Below, in pieces: positions 18,884 through 28,232 of a stretch of 64,000 nt of DNA. Positions within the stretch are counted from its first letter, which is position 1. Every line of letters begins with the position of its first letter. The notes beneath the pieces were generated by a model. The model searched no databases and was not told the DNA's origin. It saw nothing but the letters and a program-made list of their open reading frames with translations. The translations under genes were made by a program, and so were the position numbers. The DNA is from Sphingomonadales bacterium 32-65-25 (GTDB lineage Bacteria > Pseudomonadota > Alphaproteobacteria > Sphingomonadales > Sphingomonadaceae), in contig NCEU01000001.1 in the NCBI GenBank assembly GCA_002280855.1, positions 620,001-684,000 on the forward strand. Reading direction: 5' to 3'.

Positions 18884-19608
18884 GCTGTGATCTCCGAATG
18901 GCCGCGCAGGGCGCGCCCAATTATGTGAAAGAAGGTGGCGGCATCAGCATCGCTGTCGGCGGCCCATTCCGGGTGCCATTGCACGGCCAGCACGGGGGCA
19001 TTGCCGACGCGGGCGGACACCGCCTCCACCATACCGTCGGGCGCCACGGCTTCGACGGCGAGGCCGTCACCCAGCCGGGCAATGCCCTGATAATGGACGC
19101 TGTTGACATGCAGCGCCTTCCGCCCGTGCGCGCGCGCCAGCAGGCCACCCGGCGTGAGCGCCACTTCATGGCGATGGTCGAACATCTCCCTGAAACCCAC
19201 ATCGTCGGGCGCGTGGTGATCCCGTACCTCACGAGTCAGCGTGCCGCCCAGCGCGACGTTGATTTCCTGCAGACCGCGGCAGATGCCGAACAGCGGTTTG
19301 CCGCGCGCCAGCACGGCCTGCACCAGCGCCGCCATCATCGCATCGCGGCCGGGGTCGAACGGCGGATCGCCCCCATGCGCCTCACCATAGAGTGTGGGCT
19401 GCACGTTGGACGGGCTGCCGGTGAGCAGCACGCCGTCCAGCCGGTCGATCACCTCTTCTGCCGTCATCAGACCGGGCAGCGCCGGCACCAGCAAAGCGGC
19501 GCAATCGGCATGGCGCATGGCCGCCGTCACATAACGGTTCATCACCGCCTGCGCCGGCTCCACGCCCACTTGCCGCGTGCAGCAGATGATACCGAGAACG
19601 GGCCTCAT
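18880..19608 (-). CDS. puuD: Gamma-glutamyl-gamma-aminobutyrate hydrolase
   Basis: Class I glutamine-amidotransferase-fold hydrolase that releases GABA and glutamate at the end of the Puu pathway. 242 aa. The nucleophile elbow is PLFGICRGLQEINVALGGTL with catalytic Cys, and the C-terminal AVQWHPEW supplies His and Glu. VLLTGSPSNVQP is the oxyanion-loop region. It overlaps both neighbours by 4 bp, so it is translationally coupled within the operon. Confidence 0.92.
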   Translation of the reverse strand: MRPVLGIICCTRQVGVEPAQAVMNRYVTAAMRHADCAALLVPALPGLMTAEEVIDRLDGVLLTGSPSNVQPTLYGEAHGGDPPFDPGRDAMMAALVQAVLARGKPLFGICRGLQEINVALGGTLTREVRDHHAPDDVGFREMFDHRHEVALTPGGLLARAHGRKALHVNSVHYQGIARLGDGLAVEAVAPDGMVEAVSARVGNAPVLAVQWHPEWAADSDADAATFFHIIGRALRGHSEITA

Positions 19609-20726
19609 GACAGCAGCACCGCCGGTGAACAGGCATGCCAGGCCAACCAGACCTGTTCGCCCAGCGCAAAATCCTCCTGATCCCAGCGGGTCAGGTTGGA
19701 ACGCAACGCCTTCAGCTTCTGGCCATCAGGCAGCGTCACTTCATACAGGCTCTCGCTGCCCAGATAGGCGACGTGGGTGATGGTGCCGGCCACCGCGTTG
19801 CGGCCCTGCGGCGCGTCACCCAAGGCCGGCGGCGCTGGCGCCCATTTGTGGAGCTCGATCTTTTCCGGCCGCAGCGCCAGCCACAGGGTCGTGCCGGCAG
19901 CACCCGTCACGCCGTGATCGAGGAAAACCGGCAGATCGATGCCCGCCACCGCCACCTCGGCATGATCGGGTTCATCGACCACCAGTGCGCCTTCCAGCAT
20001 GTTCACCGAACCGATGAAATCGGCGACGAAACGGCTGGCGGGGAACTCATACAGGTCAGACGGGCTGGCCACCTGTTGCAGCAGGCCCCTGTTCATCACG
20101 GCGCAGCGATCGGCCAGCGCCAGCGCCTCGTCCTGATCATGGGTGACCATCACGAAGGTGATGCCCACCTGCGCCTGCAACTGGCACAATTCGGTGCGCA
20201 TCGCCTCACGCAGTTTCGCATCCAGCGCCGACAATGGCTCATCCAGCAGCAGCACGCGCGGCCGTTTCACCAATGCCCGCGCCAGCGCCACCCGCTGCCG
20301 CTGCCCGCCCGACAATTGATCCGGCCGCCGGCTGCCCAGCCCGTCAAGCTTGACCAGCGCCAGCGCCTCCTCCACCCGCCGCGCGCGTTCGGCGCCACCC
20401 ACGCCATCCACCTTCAGGCCGTATCCCACATTGTCGGCCACGCTCATGTGCGGGAACACGGCGTAATTCTGGAACACCATGTTGACCGGGCGCTTGTTGG
20501 GCGGAACATTCGTCACATCCTGCCCGTCGATCAGGATGCGGCCTTCCGATGGCACTTCGAACCCGGCCAGCATGCGCAGCAAGGTGGTCTTGCCGCAGCC
20601 CGATGGGCCCAGCAGTGCGAAGAACTCGCCCTCGCGCACTTCCAGATCGACAGCGTCCACTGCGACCACCTTGCCGTACCGCTTGGTGACGCCTTCGAAG
20701 CGGATGATGGGTTGTCCCTTGGTCAT
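19605..20726 (-). CDS. potG: Spermidine/putrescine ABC transporter ATP-binding protein
   Basis: ATPase subunit of the polyamine importer. 373 aa. Walker A is GPSGCGKTT, the Q-loop is in VFQNYAVFPHM, the signature is LSGGQRQRVALARAL, Walker B is VLLLDEPLSALD and the H-loop is VMVTHDQDEA. A C-terminal TOBE-2 regulatory domain runs from about residue 280 to 360. The ATG at 20726 overlaps the stop of the upstream permease; the frame stays open 36 bp further into potI only as overlap. PotA and PotG are hard to separate by sequence. PotG is chosen because the linked binding protein is PotF-like. Confidence 0.92.
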   Translation of the reverse strand: MTKGQPIIRFEGVTKRYGKVVAVDAVDLEVREGEFFALLGPSGCGKTTLLRMLAGFEVPSEGRILIDGQDVTNVPPNKRPVNMVFQNYAVFPHMSVADNVGYGLKVDGVGGAERARRVEEALALVKLDGLGSRRPDQLSGGQRQRVALARALVKRPRVLLLDEPLSALDAKLREAMRTELCQLQAQVGITFVMVTHDQDEALALADRCAVMNRGLLQQVASPSDLYEFPASRFVADFIGSVNMLEGALVVDEPDHAEVAVAGIDLPVFLDHGVTGAAGTTLWLALRPEKIELHKWAPAPPALGDAPQGRNAVAGTITHVAYLGSESLYEVTLPDGQKLKALRSNLTRWDQEDFALGEQVWLAWHACSPAVLLS

Positions 20727-21547
20727 GCGGCCTGCTTGGCGATATCCGCCCCCTGCAACCACAAGGCCAGCGCGGTGAGGCCAGCGGTGAGCAGGATGAG
20801 CAGGGTGGAGGCGGCATTGACCGCCGGGGTGACCGAAAAACGTACCATCGAATAAACCTTGATCGGGAAGGTGATCGTGTCCGGCCCGGAGGTGAAGAAG
20901 GTGATGACGAAATCATCCAGGCTGAGCGTGAAGGCCAGCAGCGCACCCGCCACCAGCCCCGGCACCATGTGCGGCACCATGATATCGCGGAAGATCAGCC
21001 ATTCGCCCGCCCCCAGATCGCGTGCGGCTTCGGCCAGCGCGCCATCGAAACTGGCCAGCCGGGCCCGCACCACCAGCGCCACGAAACTGAACGAGAAGGT
21101 GGCGTGCGCGATGATGATGGCGCCCAGATTCAACGGCCACGGCAGTTCGGTGGGCCACGGCACAATGGCAGTGAAGAACACCAGGAAAGCGACACCCAGG
21201 CAGATTTCCGGCACCACGATCGGCAGGCCCAGCAACGCCTCCAGCGGCGCCTTGCCGGCAAAGCGGAAGCGCCACAGCAGCAAGGCGGCCAGCGTGCCGA
21301 GGATCAGGCTGATGATGGTGGAGGCCGCCGCGATCACCAGCGAGTTGCCGAACGCCGCCACCAGTTCGCCATCGTCGAACAGCTCAGCATACCAGCGCAG
21401 CGAAAAGCCGCGCCACACGGTGATGCGCCGGCTGTCGTTGAAGGAAAAAACCACCAGCGCCAGCAGCGGCAGGTAGAGAAAGGCGCCGACCATCGCCAGC
21501 CACAGCCGCAATGGCCAGCGCGCCAGATAATCGAGCGGGCCCTTCAT
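20723..21547 (-). CDS. potI: Polyamine ABC transporter permease (PotI type)
   Basis: 274-aa inner-membrane permease with six helices. The binding-protein-dependent transport signature (EAA loop) reads EAARDLGAGEWLIFRDI and continues into the downstream helix. The start MKGPLDYLARWPLRLW at 21547 is preferred over an extended frame that runs back into potH. It overlaps potH (4 bp, ATGA) and potG (4 bp). It forms the permease heterodimer with the next gene. Confidence 0.92.
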   Translation of the reverse strand: MKGPLDYLARWPLRLWLAMVGAFLYLPLLALVVFSFNDSRRITVWRGFSLRWYAELFDDGELVAAFGNSLVIAAASTIISLILGTLAALLLWRFRFAGKAPLEALLGLPIVVPEICLGVAFLVFFTAIVPWPTELPWPLNLGAIIIAHATFSFSFVALVVRARLASFDGALAEAARDLGAGEWLIFRDIMVPHMVPGLVAGALLAFTLSLDDFVITFFTSGPDTITFPIKVYSMVRFSVTPAVNAASTLLILLTAGLTALALWLQGADIAKQAA

Positions 21548-22434
21548 CGCGCAGCCTCGCGTTCGGCGCTGCGGCGGCTGATGATCGCCTGCACCATCAG
21601 CGCCGCAAAGGTGAGATACATCAGCAGGAACGACAGCGCCGCGCCGAACGGCCAATCATTGGCAGAACGAAACTGGCGTTCGATCACGTTGGCGATCATC
21701 TGGCTGTTGGTGCCGCCCAACAGATCGGGCGTGAGATAGGCGCCCAGCGCCGGGATGAAGGTGATGATGATGCCCGAAACGATGCCGGGCAGCGCCAGCG
21801 GCACCACCACGCGCCAAAGGGTGGCGAGATGGCCGGCGCCGAGATCAAGGCTGGCCTCGATCAGCGACCGGTCCAGCCGATCGAGCGCGGCATAGAGCGG
21901 CAGCACCATGAACGGCAGATGGACATAGACGAGGCCGACCACCACGGCGAAATTGTTGTTGATCAGCGGCAGCGGCTCGAACGGCGGCAGCCCCGGCACC
22001 AGCCCCCACAAGGCGCCCAGTCCGGCGTTGATCAGCCCTTCGGTGCGCAATATCGCCATCAGCGCATAGGTGCGGATCAGCAGGTTGGTCCAGAACGGCA
22101 ACATGATCGCCACCAGCAGCAACAGCTTGGCGCGACGGCCGGCAAAGGTGATGGCCAGCGCCACCGGCAGGCCCAGGATGAAGCACAGCACGGTGGTGAG
22201 CGCGGCAAAGCCCATGGATTTCAGCAGGATCGCCAAATACAGCGGCTTCAGCGCGCGGGCGTAATTGCCCCAACTGCCGGTGATGGCGATATCCACCAGC
22301 GTGCGGTTTTCGCCGAAACTATACGTCCAGATCACCGCCAGCGGCGCCAGGAACAGCGCGAACAGCCACACCACCGGCGGCAGCCCCACGGCCGCAAACA
22401 CGCCGGGCGCCTGGGAAGGCCGTTGCAGCATCAT
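21544..22434 (-). CDS. potH: Polyamine ABC transporter permease (PotH type)
   Basis: 296-aa permease with an N-terminal helix (VVWLFALFLAPLAVIWTYSF) and five further helices. The EAA loop reads EASLDLGAGHLATLWRVV. The start lies inside the stop of the binding-protein gene (two adjacent ATG codons at 22434 and 22431). With PotI it forms the membrane channel of the polyamine importer. Confidence 0.92.
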   Translation of the reverse strand: MMLQRPSQAPGVFAAVGLPPVVWLFALFLAPLAVIWTYSFGENRTLVDIAITGSWGNYARALKPLYLAILLKSMGFAALTTVLCFILGLPVALAITFAGRRAKLLLLVAIMLPFWTNLLIRTYALMAILRTEGLINAGLGALWGLVPGLPPFEPLPLINNNFAVVVGLVYVHLPFMVLPLYAALDRLDRSLIEASLDLGAGHLATLWRVVVPLALPGIVSGIIITFIPALGAYLTPDLLGGTNSQMIANVIERQFRSANDWPFGAALSFLLMYLTFAALMVQAIISRRSAEREAAR

Positions 22435-23495
22435 GCCGCCATCACCCGCGTGATCGCCTCTTCCACGGCGCGGATGTGGCCGATGCCCTGGAAACGGCCA
22501 TAACCGCTCTTGGCCATCGCCGGGCCGGTGGGGAAGATCACCTGGTTGGTGCGATATTCATCCGGCATCAGCGCCAGCGCCGCCGCATTGGGCGTGGGGA
22601 AACGGATGGTGTTGGCGATGTCGGCCCCCACCCGCGCATCCAGCAGATAATTGATGAAACGATGGGCATTGTCCGGCCGCGGCGCGCCGGTGGGCACGCA
22701 CAGGCAATCCGAATTGATCAGCGTGCCTTCGCGCGGGATGACGAACGCCAGATCATCATCGTCGGCCATCACCTGAGCGATGTCGCCATTATATTCCACC
22801 ACCAGATCAATTTCGCCGCTGGCCAGCAGATCCTGGCCTTCATCATGGTGGAACAATTTCACGTGACGCTTCTGGCGGATCAGCATCTGCGTCACCTGCT
22901 CCATGATCGCCGGCGTGACGGCGTTGACCGAATGGCCGAGATATTTCGCCCCCAGCCGGATCAGATCATCGCCTTCCGCCAGCAGGCCGATGCGGCCCGA
23001 ATAGCGATCTGAATCGAGCACCCATTTCCAGCTATCAGGCACGCCATCAACGCGCGATTTGCGATAGCCGATGCCCAGCGCCAGCCAGGTGTAGGGCATC
23101 GACCAGCGCCGCCCCGGATCATAAGGCACATCCACGAATTCCGGCGCCAGATTGGCCCGGTTGGGAATGCGCGCATGATCGAGCGGGCTGAGCATGCCCG
23201 AAATCTGCAACCGTGTGACGAACTCGTTGGACGGCACGATCACGTCAAACCCCGGATTGCCGGCGCGCAGCCGCGCAAACAGTTCGTCGTTGTTGGCATA
23301 ATGGCTCATGCGCACGTCGACGCCGGTGGCTTTGCTGAAATCGGCCAGCGTCGTCTCGCCGATATAGGTATCCCAATTGTAGAAGTTCAGCCTTTGCTCC
23401 TCACCATTGGCCCCCTTGGGGAAGGCACGCGAACAGCCATCCAGCACCAGCGCCGCCGCCAACCCTCCAAAGTGGCGGCGCGACAGATCAGGCAT
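22431..23495 (-). CDS. potF: Periplasmic polyamine-binding protein (PotF/SpuD-like)
   Basis: Substrate-binding protein of the polyamine importer. 354 aa from the ATG at 23495. The start reads MPDLSRRHFGGLAAALVLDG followed by CSRA: a twin-arginine-like SRRHF signal with a possible lipobox Cys at about residue 21, so it may be Tat-exported and lipidated. The mature part begins LNFYNWDTYIGETTLADF, the PotD/PotF hallmark. YDVIVPSNEF-like and VEYNGD segments line the binding cleft in this family. A longer open frame (to 23693) is an antisense-free shadow of the adjacent ligase gene, with which it overlaps by 8 bp. Confidence 0.9.
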   Translation of the reverse strand: MPDLSRRHFGGLAAALVLDGCSRAFPKGANGEEQRLNFYNWDTYIGETTLADFSKATGVDVRMSHYANNDELFARLRAGNPGFDVIVPSNEFVTRLQISGMLSPLDHARIPNRANLAPEFVDVPYDPGRRWSMPYTWLALGIGYRKSRVDGVPDSWKWVLDSDRYSGRIGLLAEGDDLIRLGAKYLGHSVNAVTPAIMEQVTQMLIRQKRHVKLFHHDEGQDLLASGEIDLVVEYNGDIAQVMADDDDLAFVIPREGTLINSDCLCVPTGAPRPDNAHRFINYLLDARVGADIANTIRFPTPNAAALALMPDEYRTNQVIFPTGPAMAKSGYGRFQGIGHIRAVEEAITRVMAA

Positions 23496-24852
23496 TCGCC
23501 AGCACCCAGTCGTAATCGAGCGCCGGCACCACCGCCATGTACCGCTCCTGCTCGGTGCGCTTGACGCTGGCGAACATGGCGATGGTGGACGCGCCCAGAT
23601 ATTCGGGCAGGATGGTGCCGGTTTCCAGCGCGCGCACGGCGGCAAACCAGTCGCCCGGCAGCGCAGGCTGCGCCTCGGCCGCCGCATAGCCATCGCCGAT
23701 CACTGGCGGGCCGGGATCGATGCAGTGCGTCAGGCCATGATGCACACCGGCCAGCAATGCGGCGAGCGCCAGATAGGGATTGGCATCCGCCCCGGCGATG
23801 CGGTGTTCGATGTGGCGGCTTTCATCCGGCCCGGCGGTGATCCGGAAACTGGTGGTGCGATTGTCCATGCCCCAGCTCGCCGCGACCGGCGCGAAACTGC
23901 CCGCCTTGAACCGGCGATAGCTGTTGGCATTGGGCGCGAAGATCGCAAAGCTTTCCGCCAGCGCCGCCTTCAGCCCGCCGATGGCATGCAGCAGCGGCGC
24001 GTTGGGACTGCCGTGCGGGCTGGCGAAGATGTTGGCGCCGGCCGTATCGTTGATGGAGACATGCAGGTGCAGGCCATTGCCGGCGGCATCGGCAAACGGC
24101 TTGGCCATGAAGGTTGCCAGCATGTCGTGGCGGCGGGCCACCTGCTTCACCAGCCGCTTGTAGAGCACCACATCGTCCGCCACCCGCAGCGGATCGGCGC
24201 GATATTTCAGGGTCAATTCCATCTGCCCCGGCGCATATTCGGAAATGGCGGTTTCCAGCGGCAAGCCGGCAGCATCGGCGGCAGCCCACAGATCGGCCAG
24301 GAACGGCCCGGCATCATCCAGTTCTTCCAGGCCATAGGTGCCGTGGGTGGCCGGCCGCGCCCCGCCCATCCGCGCCGGCTGCGGCGGCTGGCCATCGGCG
24401 CGGCTGCGATCGACGAGATAGAATTCCAGTTCGCAGGCCACCACCGGGGTCAGGCGATCAGCCTGCAATCGCGCCACCACGCGGGCCAAAGCCGCCCGGC
24501 AATCAATCTCACACACGCTGCCATCAGCTTCGAACAACGAGGTGATGACCGCAGCCCGGCCCGGCCCGGTTGGCACCAATGTGCCGGGCGCCGGCCGCGC
24601 AAAGCGATCGCTATCGCCATTTTCCCACACCAGCCCGGTATCGAAACAATCCTGCCCCGTCACATCGGCGACCAGGATCGACACCGGCAACGGCCGCCCG
24701 GCGCCATAGAGCGCTGCCAGTTCATGCACCCGGATGCGCTTGCCGCGCGCCGTGCCCGACAGGCCAGTGAAGATGATATCGACAAATTGCGTATCAGGAT
24801 GGGCCGCCAGAAAGTCCTGCGCCTCGGCCGGCGGCGCCACTGCGATCGTCAT
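23488..24852 (-). CDS. Glutamine synthetase-family gamma-glutamylpolyamine synthetase (copy 2)
   Basis: 454 aa. First gene of the operon and a diverged paralogue of 16153-17499. It shares ACELEFYL, SEYAPGQMELTLKY, GNGLHLHVSI and NPYLALAALLAG. The N-terminus differs (FVDIIFTGLSGTARGKRI). AGGAG lies upstream of the ATG at 24852. The operon promoter must lie in 24853-25055, the divergent region shared with the caspase locus. Like SpuI of Pseudomonas, it may ligate glutamate to a different polyamine or monoamine than copy 1. Confidence 0.88.
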   Translation of the reverse strand: MTIAVAPPAEAQDFLAAHPDTQFVDIIFTGLSGTARGKRIRVHELAALYGAGRPLPVSILVADVTGQDCFDTGLVWENGDSDRFARPAPGTLVPTGPGRAAVITSLFEADGSVCEIDCRAALARVVARLQADRLTPVVACELEFYLVDRSRADGQPPQPARMGGARPATHGTYGLEELDDAGPFLADLWAAADAAGLPLETAISEYAPGQMELTLKYRADPLRVADDVVLYKRLVKQVARRHDMLATFMAKPFADAAGNGLHLHVSINDTAGANIFASPHGSPNAPLLHAIGGLKAALAESFAIFAPNANSYRRFKAGSFAPVAASWGMDNRTTSFRITAGPDESRHIEHRIAGADANPYLALAALLAGVHHGLTHCIDPGPPVIGDGYAAAEAQPALPGDWFAAVRALETGTILPEYLGASTIAMFASVKRTEQERYMAVVPALDYDWVLANA

Positions 24853-25055
24853 GTTCACTCCTGCCCGCCTGATCTTCGGTCGCCACACTCGCAAAGCGCA
24901 GGCCTGCCAGCAACCCCTTGGCGGTGGTCATTTGGCCCATGCGCGCCCGCGTTTGATCGTCACGCGTTGCCGAAAATTACCGTTCATTAACGACATTGAT
25001 TGACTTGGCCGATAGCGGCGCGCAAGAATCCGGCAGTTATCGGGGGAGAAAGGCG

Positions 25056-28000
25056 ATGCGGCTGCGCCACCTGCTGGGGTTGGCTGCGCTGATTTTCGGT
25101 TTGGCGACCTCTGGCCAGGCGCAAACCCCGCGCCCGGCTGCCCACATGACCCCACGTGTGATCGTGCAGGCGGTGCGCGGCGGCATCGAAACCGCCGCCT
25201 GGTCGGCCGATGGCCGCACGATCTTCACGGCCATGGGCATCAGCCGCGAACTGCTGGTGTGGGATGTCGCCAGCGGCCACATCATCGATCGCGTGGCTCT
25301 GCCCCTGCAGGTGCGAGGCGAAGCCGACGTGATGAAGATGCGCGCAATGACGCTGCTGCCCGATGGCCGCACACTGCGCCTTGATGCCGAGATCCTGGAC
25401 AGCAGCGCGCCCAATATGCAGGGCGGGCGCACCTATTTCGTCGATGTGGTGACCCGGCGTGCCACCGTGGCCCCCACGCCGCCACGATTGCCACCGCTGC
25501 CCGCCGATACGGATTTCAGCGCCTGGACGATGCGATGGATGGGGGCGCTGGAAGCCATTTACGAAGGCGGCACCGACATGAACGAGGCCGAGGCCAATGG
25601 CCTGCTGCCGCGGCTGCCGTCGTCGCCCGATGGTGCGTTGCAGATCGTGCGTGCAGGGTCTGGCATCGGGTTGCGCGGCCGCGACGGCAAGACACGCGAA
25701 CTGGAGACCAGCGACGATTTCCAGAATCTCGATCATGCCGCCCTGTCTCCCGACGGCCAGACCGTGGCGCTGCTGCACCCCGACGAGGACGACAAGGGCA
25801 AGCCGATCATCAACATCGATCTGCTCGATCTGGCCGACGGCGGCTTGGGCGACCAGATCACGCTGTCCGGCAGCTATGATCGCCTGCACTGGCTGAACCT
25901 GCGGGAACTGCTGGCGCTGCCGTTCGACGACAGTGACGATCCGCTGGACGATGCGGCGGGTGGCGTGCCGTCAGATGTGCTCAGGGTGGACGTGGCCAGC
26001 GGCGAAACACGCGGCCGTTATCCCGCGCGCTGCTTCGTCACCAGCCTGGCCGATGGCACGCTGATCGGTGCCGGCCTCGCCAACTGCCGTTCAAGGGTGC
26101 CCGATGATCGCGCGCTGCAGCGGCTGGACGGCGGCCGCTGGGTGAAACTGACCGGCCATGAAATGCCCAAGGGCGCCCACATCAGGCTGATTGCCGCGAG
26201 CCGGCGCGGTGGGCAACTGGCGGTGGTGACACGGCTGGCCGATGGCACGCACGAGATCGTTGTTGTCGATCCCGCCACCGGCGCGCCGCAGTATGCGATC
26301 ACCTACGACGACAAGGACGCTGTCTTCATGACGGCGGAATTTTCGAATGATGGCAGGATCTTGTGGATGGCGGGCGGCGGCGCGGTGATCGAATGGACCC
26401 CGGCCGCCCCCGACAAGCCCGATGGCACGCCGGCCACCCGCGTGTTCGAGGTGGGCGTGACGGCCCCCACCAGCCTGGTGGAACGGCGCGGCGAGCTGAT
26501 GGTGCTGGGGCCACTGGACGACCGGATCTTCAGCATCGATCTGGCCAGCGGCACGGCCCGGCCACTGGCCGAGTTCATGGGAGCGCTGGCGGGCGGCACA
26601 TTGGGCAACCGGCCGATCCGCTGGGCCGTTTCCATTGGCGGGGACATGACGCTGTGGCAGGCGCAAACCGGCCAGACGCTGCTCACCACCGCACTGCTGC
26701 CCGAGGGCGATTATGTCACCGCCACGCCGGAGGGCCGCTATGACACCAACATGGACGCCGACGATGCCAGTTTCCGCTGGTTCGTGCCCGATGAACCGTT
26801 CCAGAGCCTGGCCCCCCAAACGTTCATGCGCGATTATTTCACGCCGCGCCTGCATCGCAAGCTGGTCGATTGCGCCACGGCCGGCAACTGCGCCCAGGTG
26901 CTGAAGCCGCTGCCATCAATCGCCGGGCTGAACCGGCTGCAACCCGTGGTGAAGATCACCGGTGTCGAGATGGACCCCAAGGACGCCGGTGATGCCTGGG
27001 TGAGCCTGGAGATCGACGAGGCCGTGAACCCGAAAACCCGTCGCCGTTCCGGCCTTTATGGCCTCAAGCTGCTGATGAACGGCCGCGAGGTGACGCGCGA
27101 TCCCGATGATCCCAATGCGGCGATGCCGCGCACGCTGGCAGAATGGCGCAAGGTGAACCGCACCGAGACCGACAATGGCCATTACAACTACCAGCTGCGG
27201 GTGACGATCCCCAGCGACGGCAAGTTACTGGAGTTTTCCGCCTATGCCTTCAACGAGGATCGGGTGAAGAGCGAGAGCGCCTTTTTCTCGTGGAAGCCGC
27301 CGCGCCAGAAGCCGCGCCAGCGCCGGGCCTTCGTGCTGACCATCGGCGTGGATGCCTATGCCGAAAGGCGGCTGGACCTGAATTTTGCGGTGGCCGATGC
27401 CCGGCTGATCGGTGAACGACTGACCGCAATTCCCGGTTACGAAATGCGCCGCGCCAGCCTGACAACGAGCGCCAGTCGCGCCGTAACCAGCGAGCATATC
27501 CAGAACGCCCTGTCATTGCTGGGTGGCCTGCAGGTGGAAGCAGCCCGCGAGATGCTCACCGCGGCCGGCCATGATGTGGCCCAACTTGAGGAAGCCACGC
27601 CCGATGATGTCGTCATCATCAGCTTTTCCGGCCATGGCTTTGCCGACAAGAGCGGCAATTTCGCTCTGCTGCCCTCCGATGCCAGCTGGCCGCTGAACAG
27701 CACCGGCCCGGCGCTGGAGACCACGGTGACCGCCGATGATCTCACCTTGTGGCTGCGCTATATCAATGCCGGCGATATCGCCTTCATCATCGATGCCTGC
27801 CATTCGGGCGCCGCTGTCGACACGCCGGATTTCAAGCCCGGCCCGATGGGCGATCCCGGCCTTGGGCAACTGGCCTTCGACAAGCTGATCCGCATCCTGG
27901 CCGCCACCCAGGCCGATGATGTCGCGCTGGAAAGCGCCAATCTGCGCCAGGGCCTGCTCACCGCCAGCCTGAGCGAAGGGCTGGAGCCCGGCACCGGCAA

Positions 28001-28232
28001 TTTGCGCGCCGACGAGAATGAAGATGGCGCGGTCGGCCTGGATGAATGGCTGCGCTATGCGGTGGCGCGCTTGCCCTCCCTGAACGAGGAAGCCCGGCGC
28101 GGCGGCACAGCGATGGCGGCGCGCGGCGTGCGCCTGGTGATGCGCACGCCGGCCGCCCCGCCGCGCGTGCAGGAACCCAGCCTGTTCGATTTCAGCACGG
28201 AGGATTCACCCGTGGTGGTGCGGAGGCGATGA
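25056..28232 (+). CDS. Exported WD40-like propeller-caspase (C14) protein, paralogue 1
   Basis: 1058 aa. Signal peptide MRLRHLLGLAALIFGLATSG up to QAQ. A WD40-like beta-propeller spans about 30-590 (repeats such as AAWSADGRTIFTAMG and LLVWDVASG). A linker with SLAPQTFMRDYF near 600 and a beta-rich segment to about 760 follow. The caspase-like domain (about 765-1000) begins RAFVLTIGVDAY. The dyad is intact: His860 in IISFSGHGFAD and Cys915 in IIDACHSGAAVD. The tail ends QEPSLFDFSTEDSPVV plus RRR. It should be a periplasmic or secreted cysteine protease, possibly with the propeller as sensor. The ATG at 25056 has GGGGAGAAAGG upstream. First gene of a four-gene overlapping operon. Cellular role unknown. 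Confidence 0.85.
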   Translation: MRLRHLLGLAALIFGLATSGQAQTPRPAAHMTPRVIVQAVRGGIETAAWSADGRTIFTAMGISRELLVWDVASGHIIDRVALPLQVRGEADVMKMRAMTLLPDGRTLRLDAEILDSSAPNMQGGRTYFVDVVTRRATVAPTPPRLPPLPADTDFSAWTMRWMGALEAIYEGGTDMNEAEANGLLPRLPSSPDGALQIVRAGSGIGLRGRDGKTRELETSDDFQNLDHAALSPDGQTVALLHPDEDDKGKPIINIDLLDLADGGLGDQITLSGSYDRLHWLNLRELLALPFDDSDDPLDDAAGGVPSDVLRVDVASGETRGRYPARCFVTSLADGTLIGAGLANCRSRVPDDRALQRLDGGRWVKLTGHEMPKGAHIRLIAASRRGGQLAVVTRLADGTHEIVVVDPATGAPQYAITYDDKDAVFMTAEFSNDGRILWMAGGGAVIEWTPAAPDKPDGTPATRVFEVGVTAPTSLVERRGELMVLGPLDDRIFSIDLASGTARPLAEFMGALAGGTLGNRPIRWAVSIGGDMTLWQAQTGQTLLTTALLPEGDYVTATPEGRYDTNMDADDASFRWFVPDEPFQSLAPQTFMRDYFTPRLHRKLVDCATAGNCAQVLKPLPSIAGLNRLQPVVKITGVEMDPKDAGDAWVSLEIDEAVNPKTRRRSGLYGLKLLMNGREVTRDPDDPNAAMPRTLAEWRKVNRTETDNGHYNYQLRVTIPSDGKLLEFSAYAFNEDRVKSESAFFSWKPPRQKPRQRRAFVLTIGVDAYAERRLDLNFAVADARLIGERLTAIPGYEMRRASLTTSASRAVTSEHIQNALSLLGGLQVEAAREMLTAAGHDVAQLEEATPDDVVIISFSGHGFADKSGNFALLPSDASWPLNSTGPALETTVTADDLTLWLRYINAGDIAFIIDACHSGAAVDTPDFKPGPMGDPGLGQLAFDKLIRILAATQADDVALESANLRQGLLTASLSEGLEPGTGNLRADENEDGAVGLDEWLRYAVARLPSLNEEARRGGTAMAARGVRLVMRTPAAPPRVQEPSLFDFSTEDSPVVVRRR

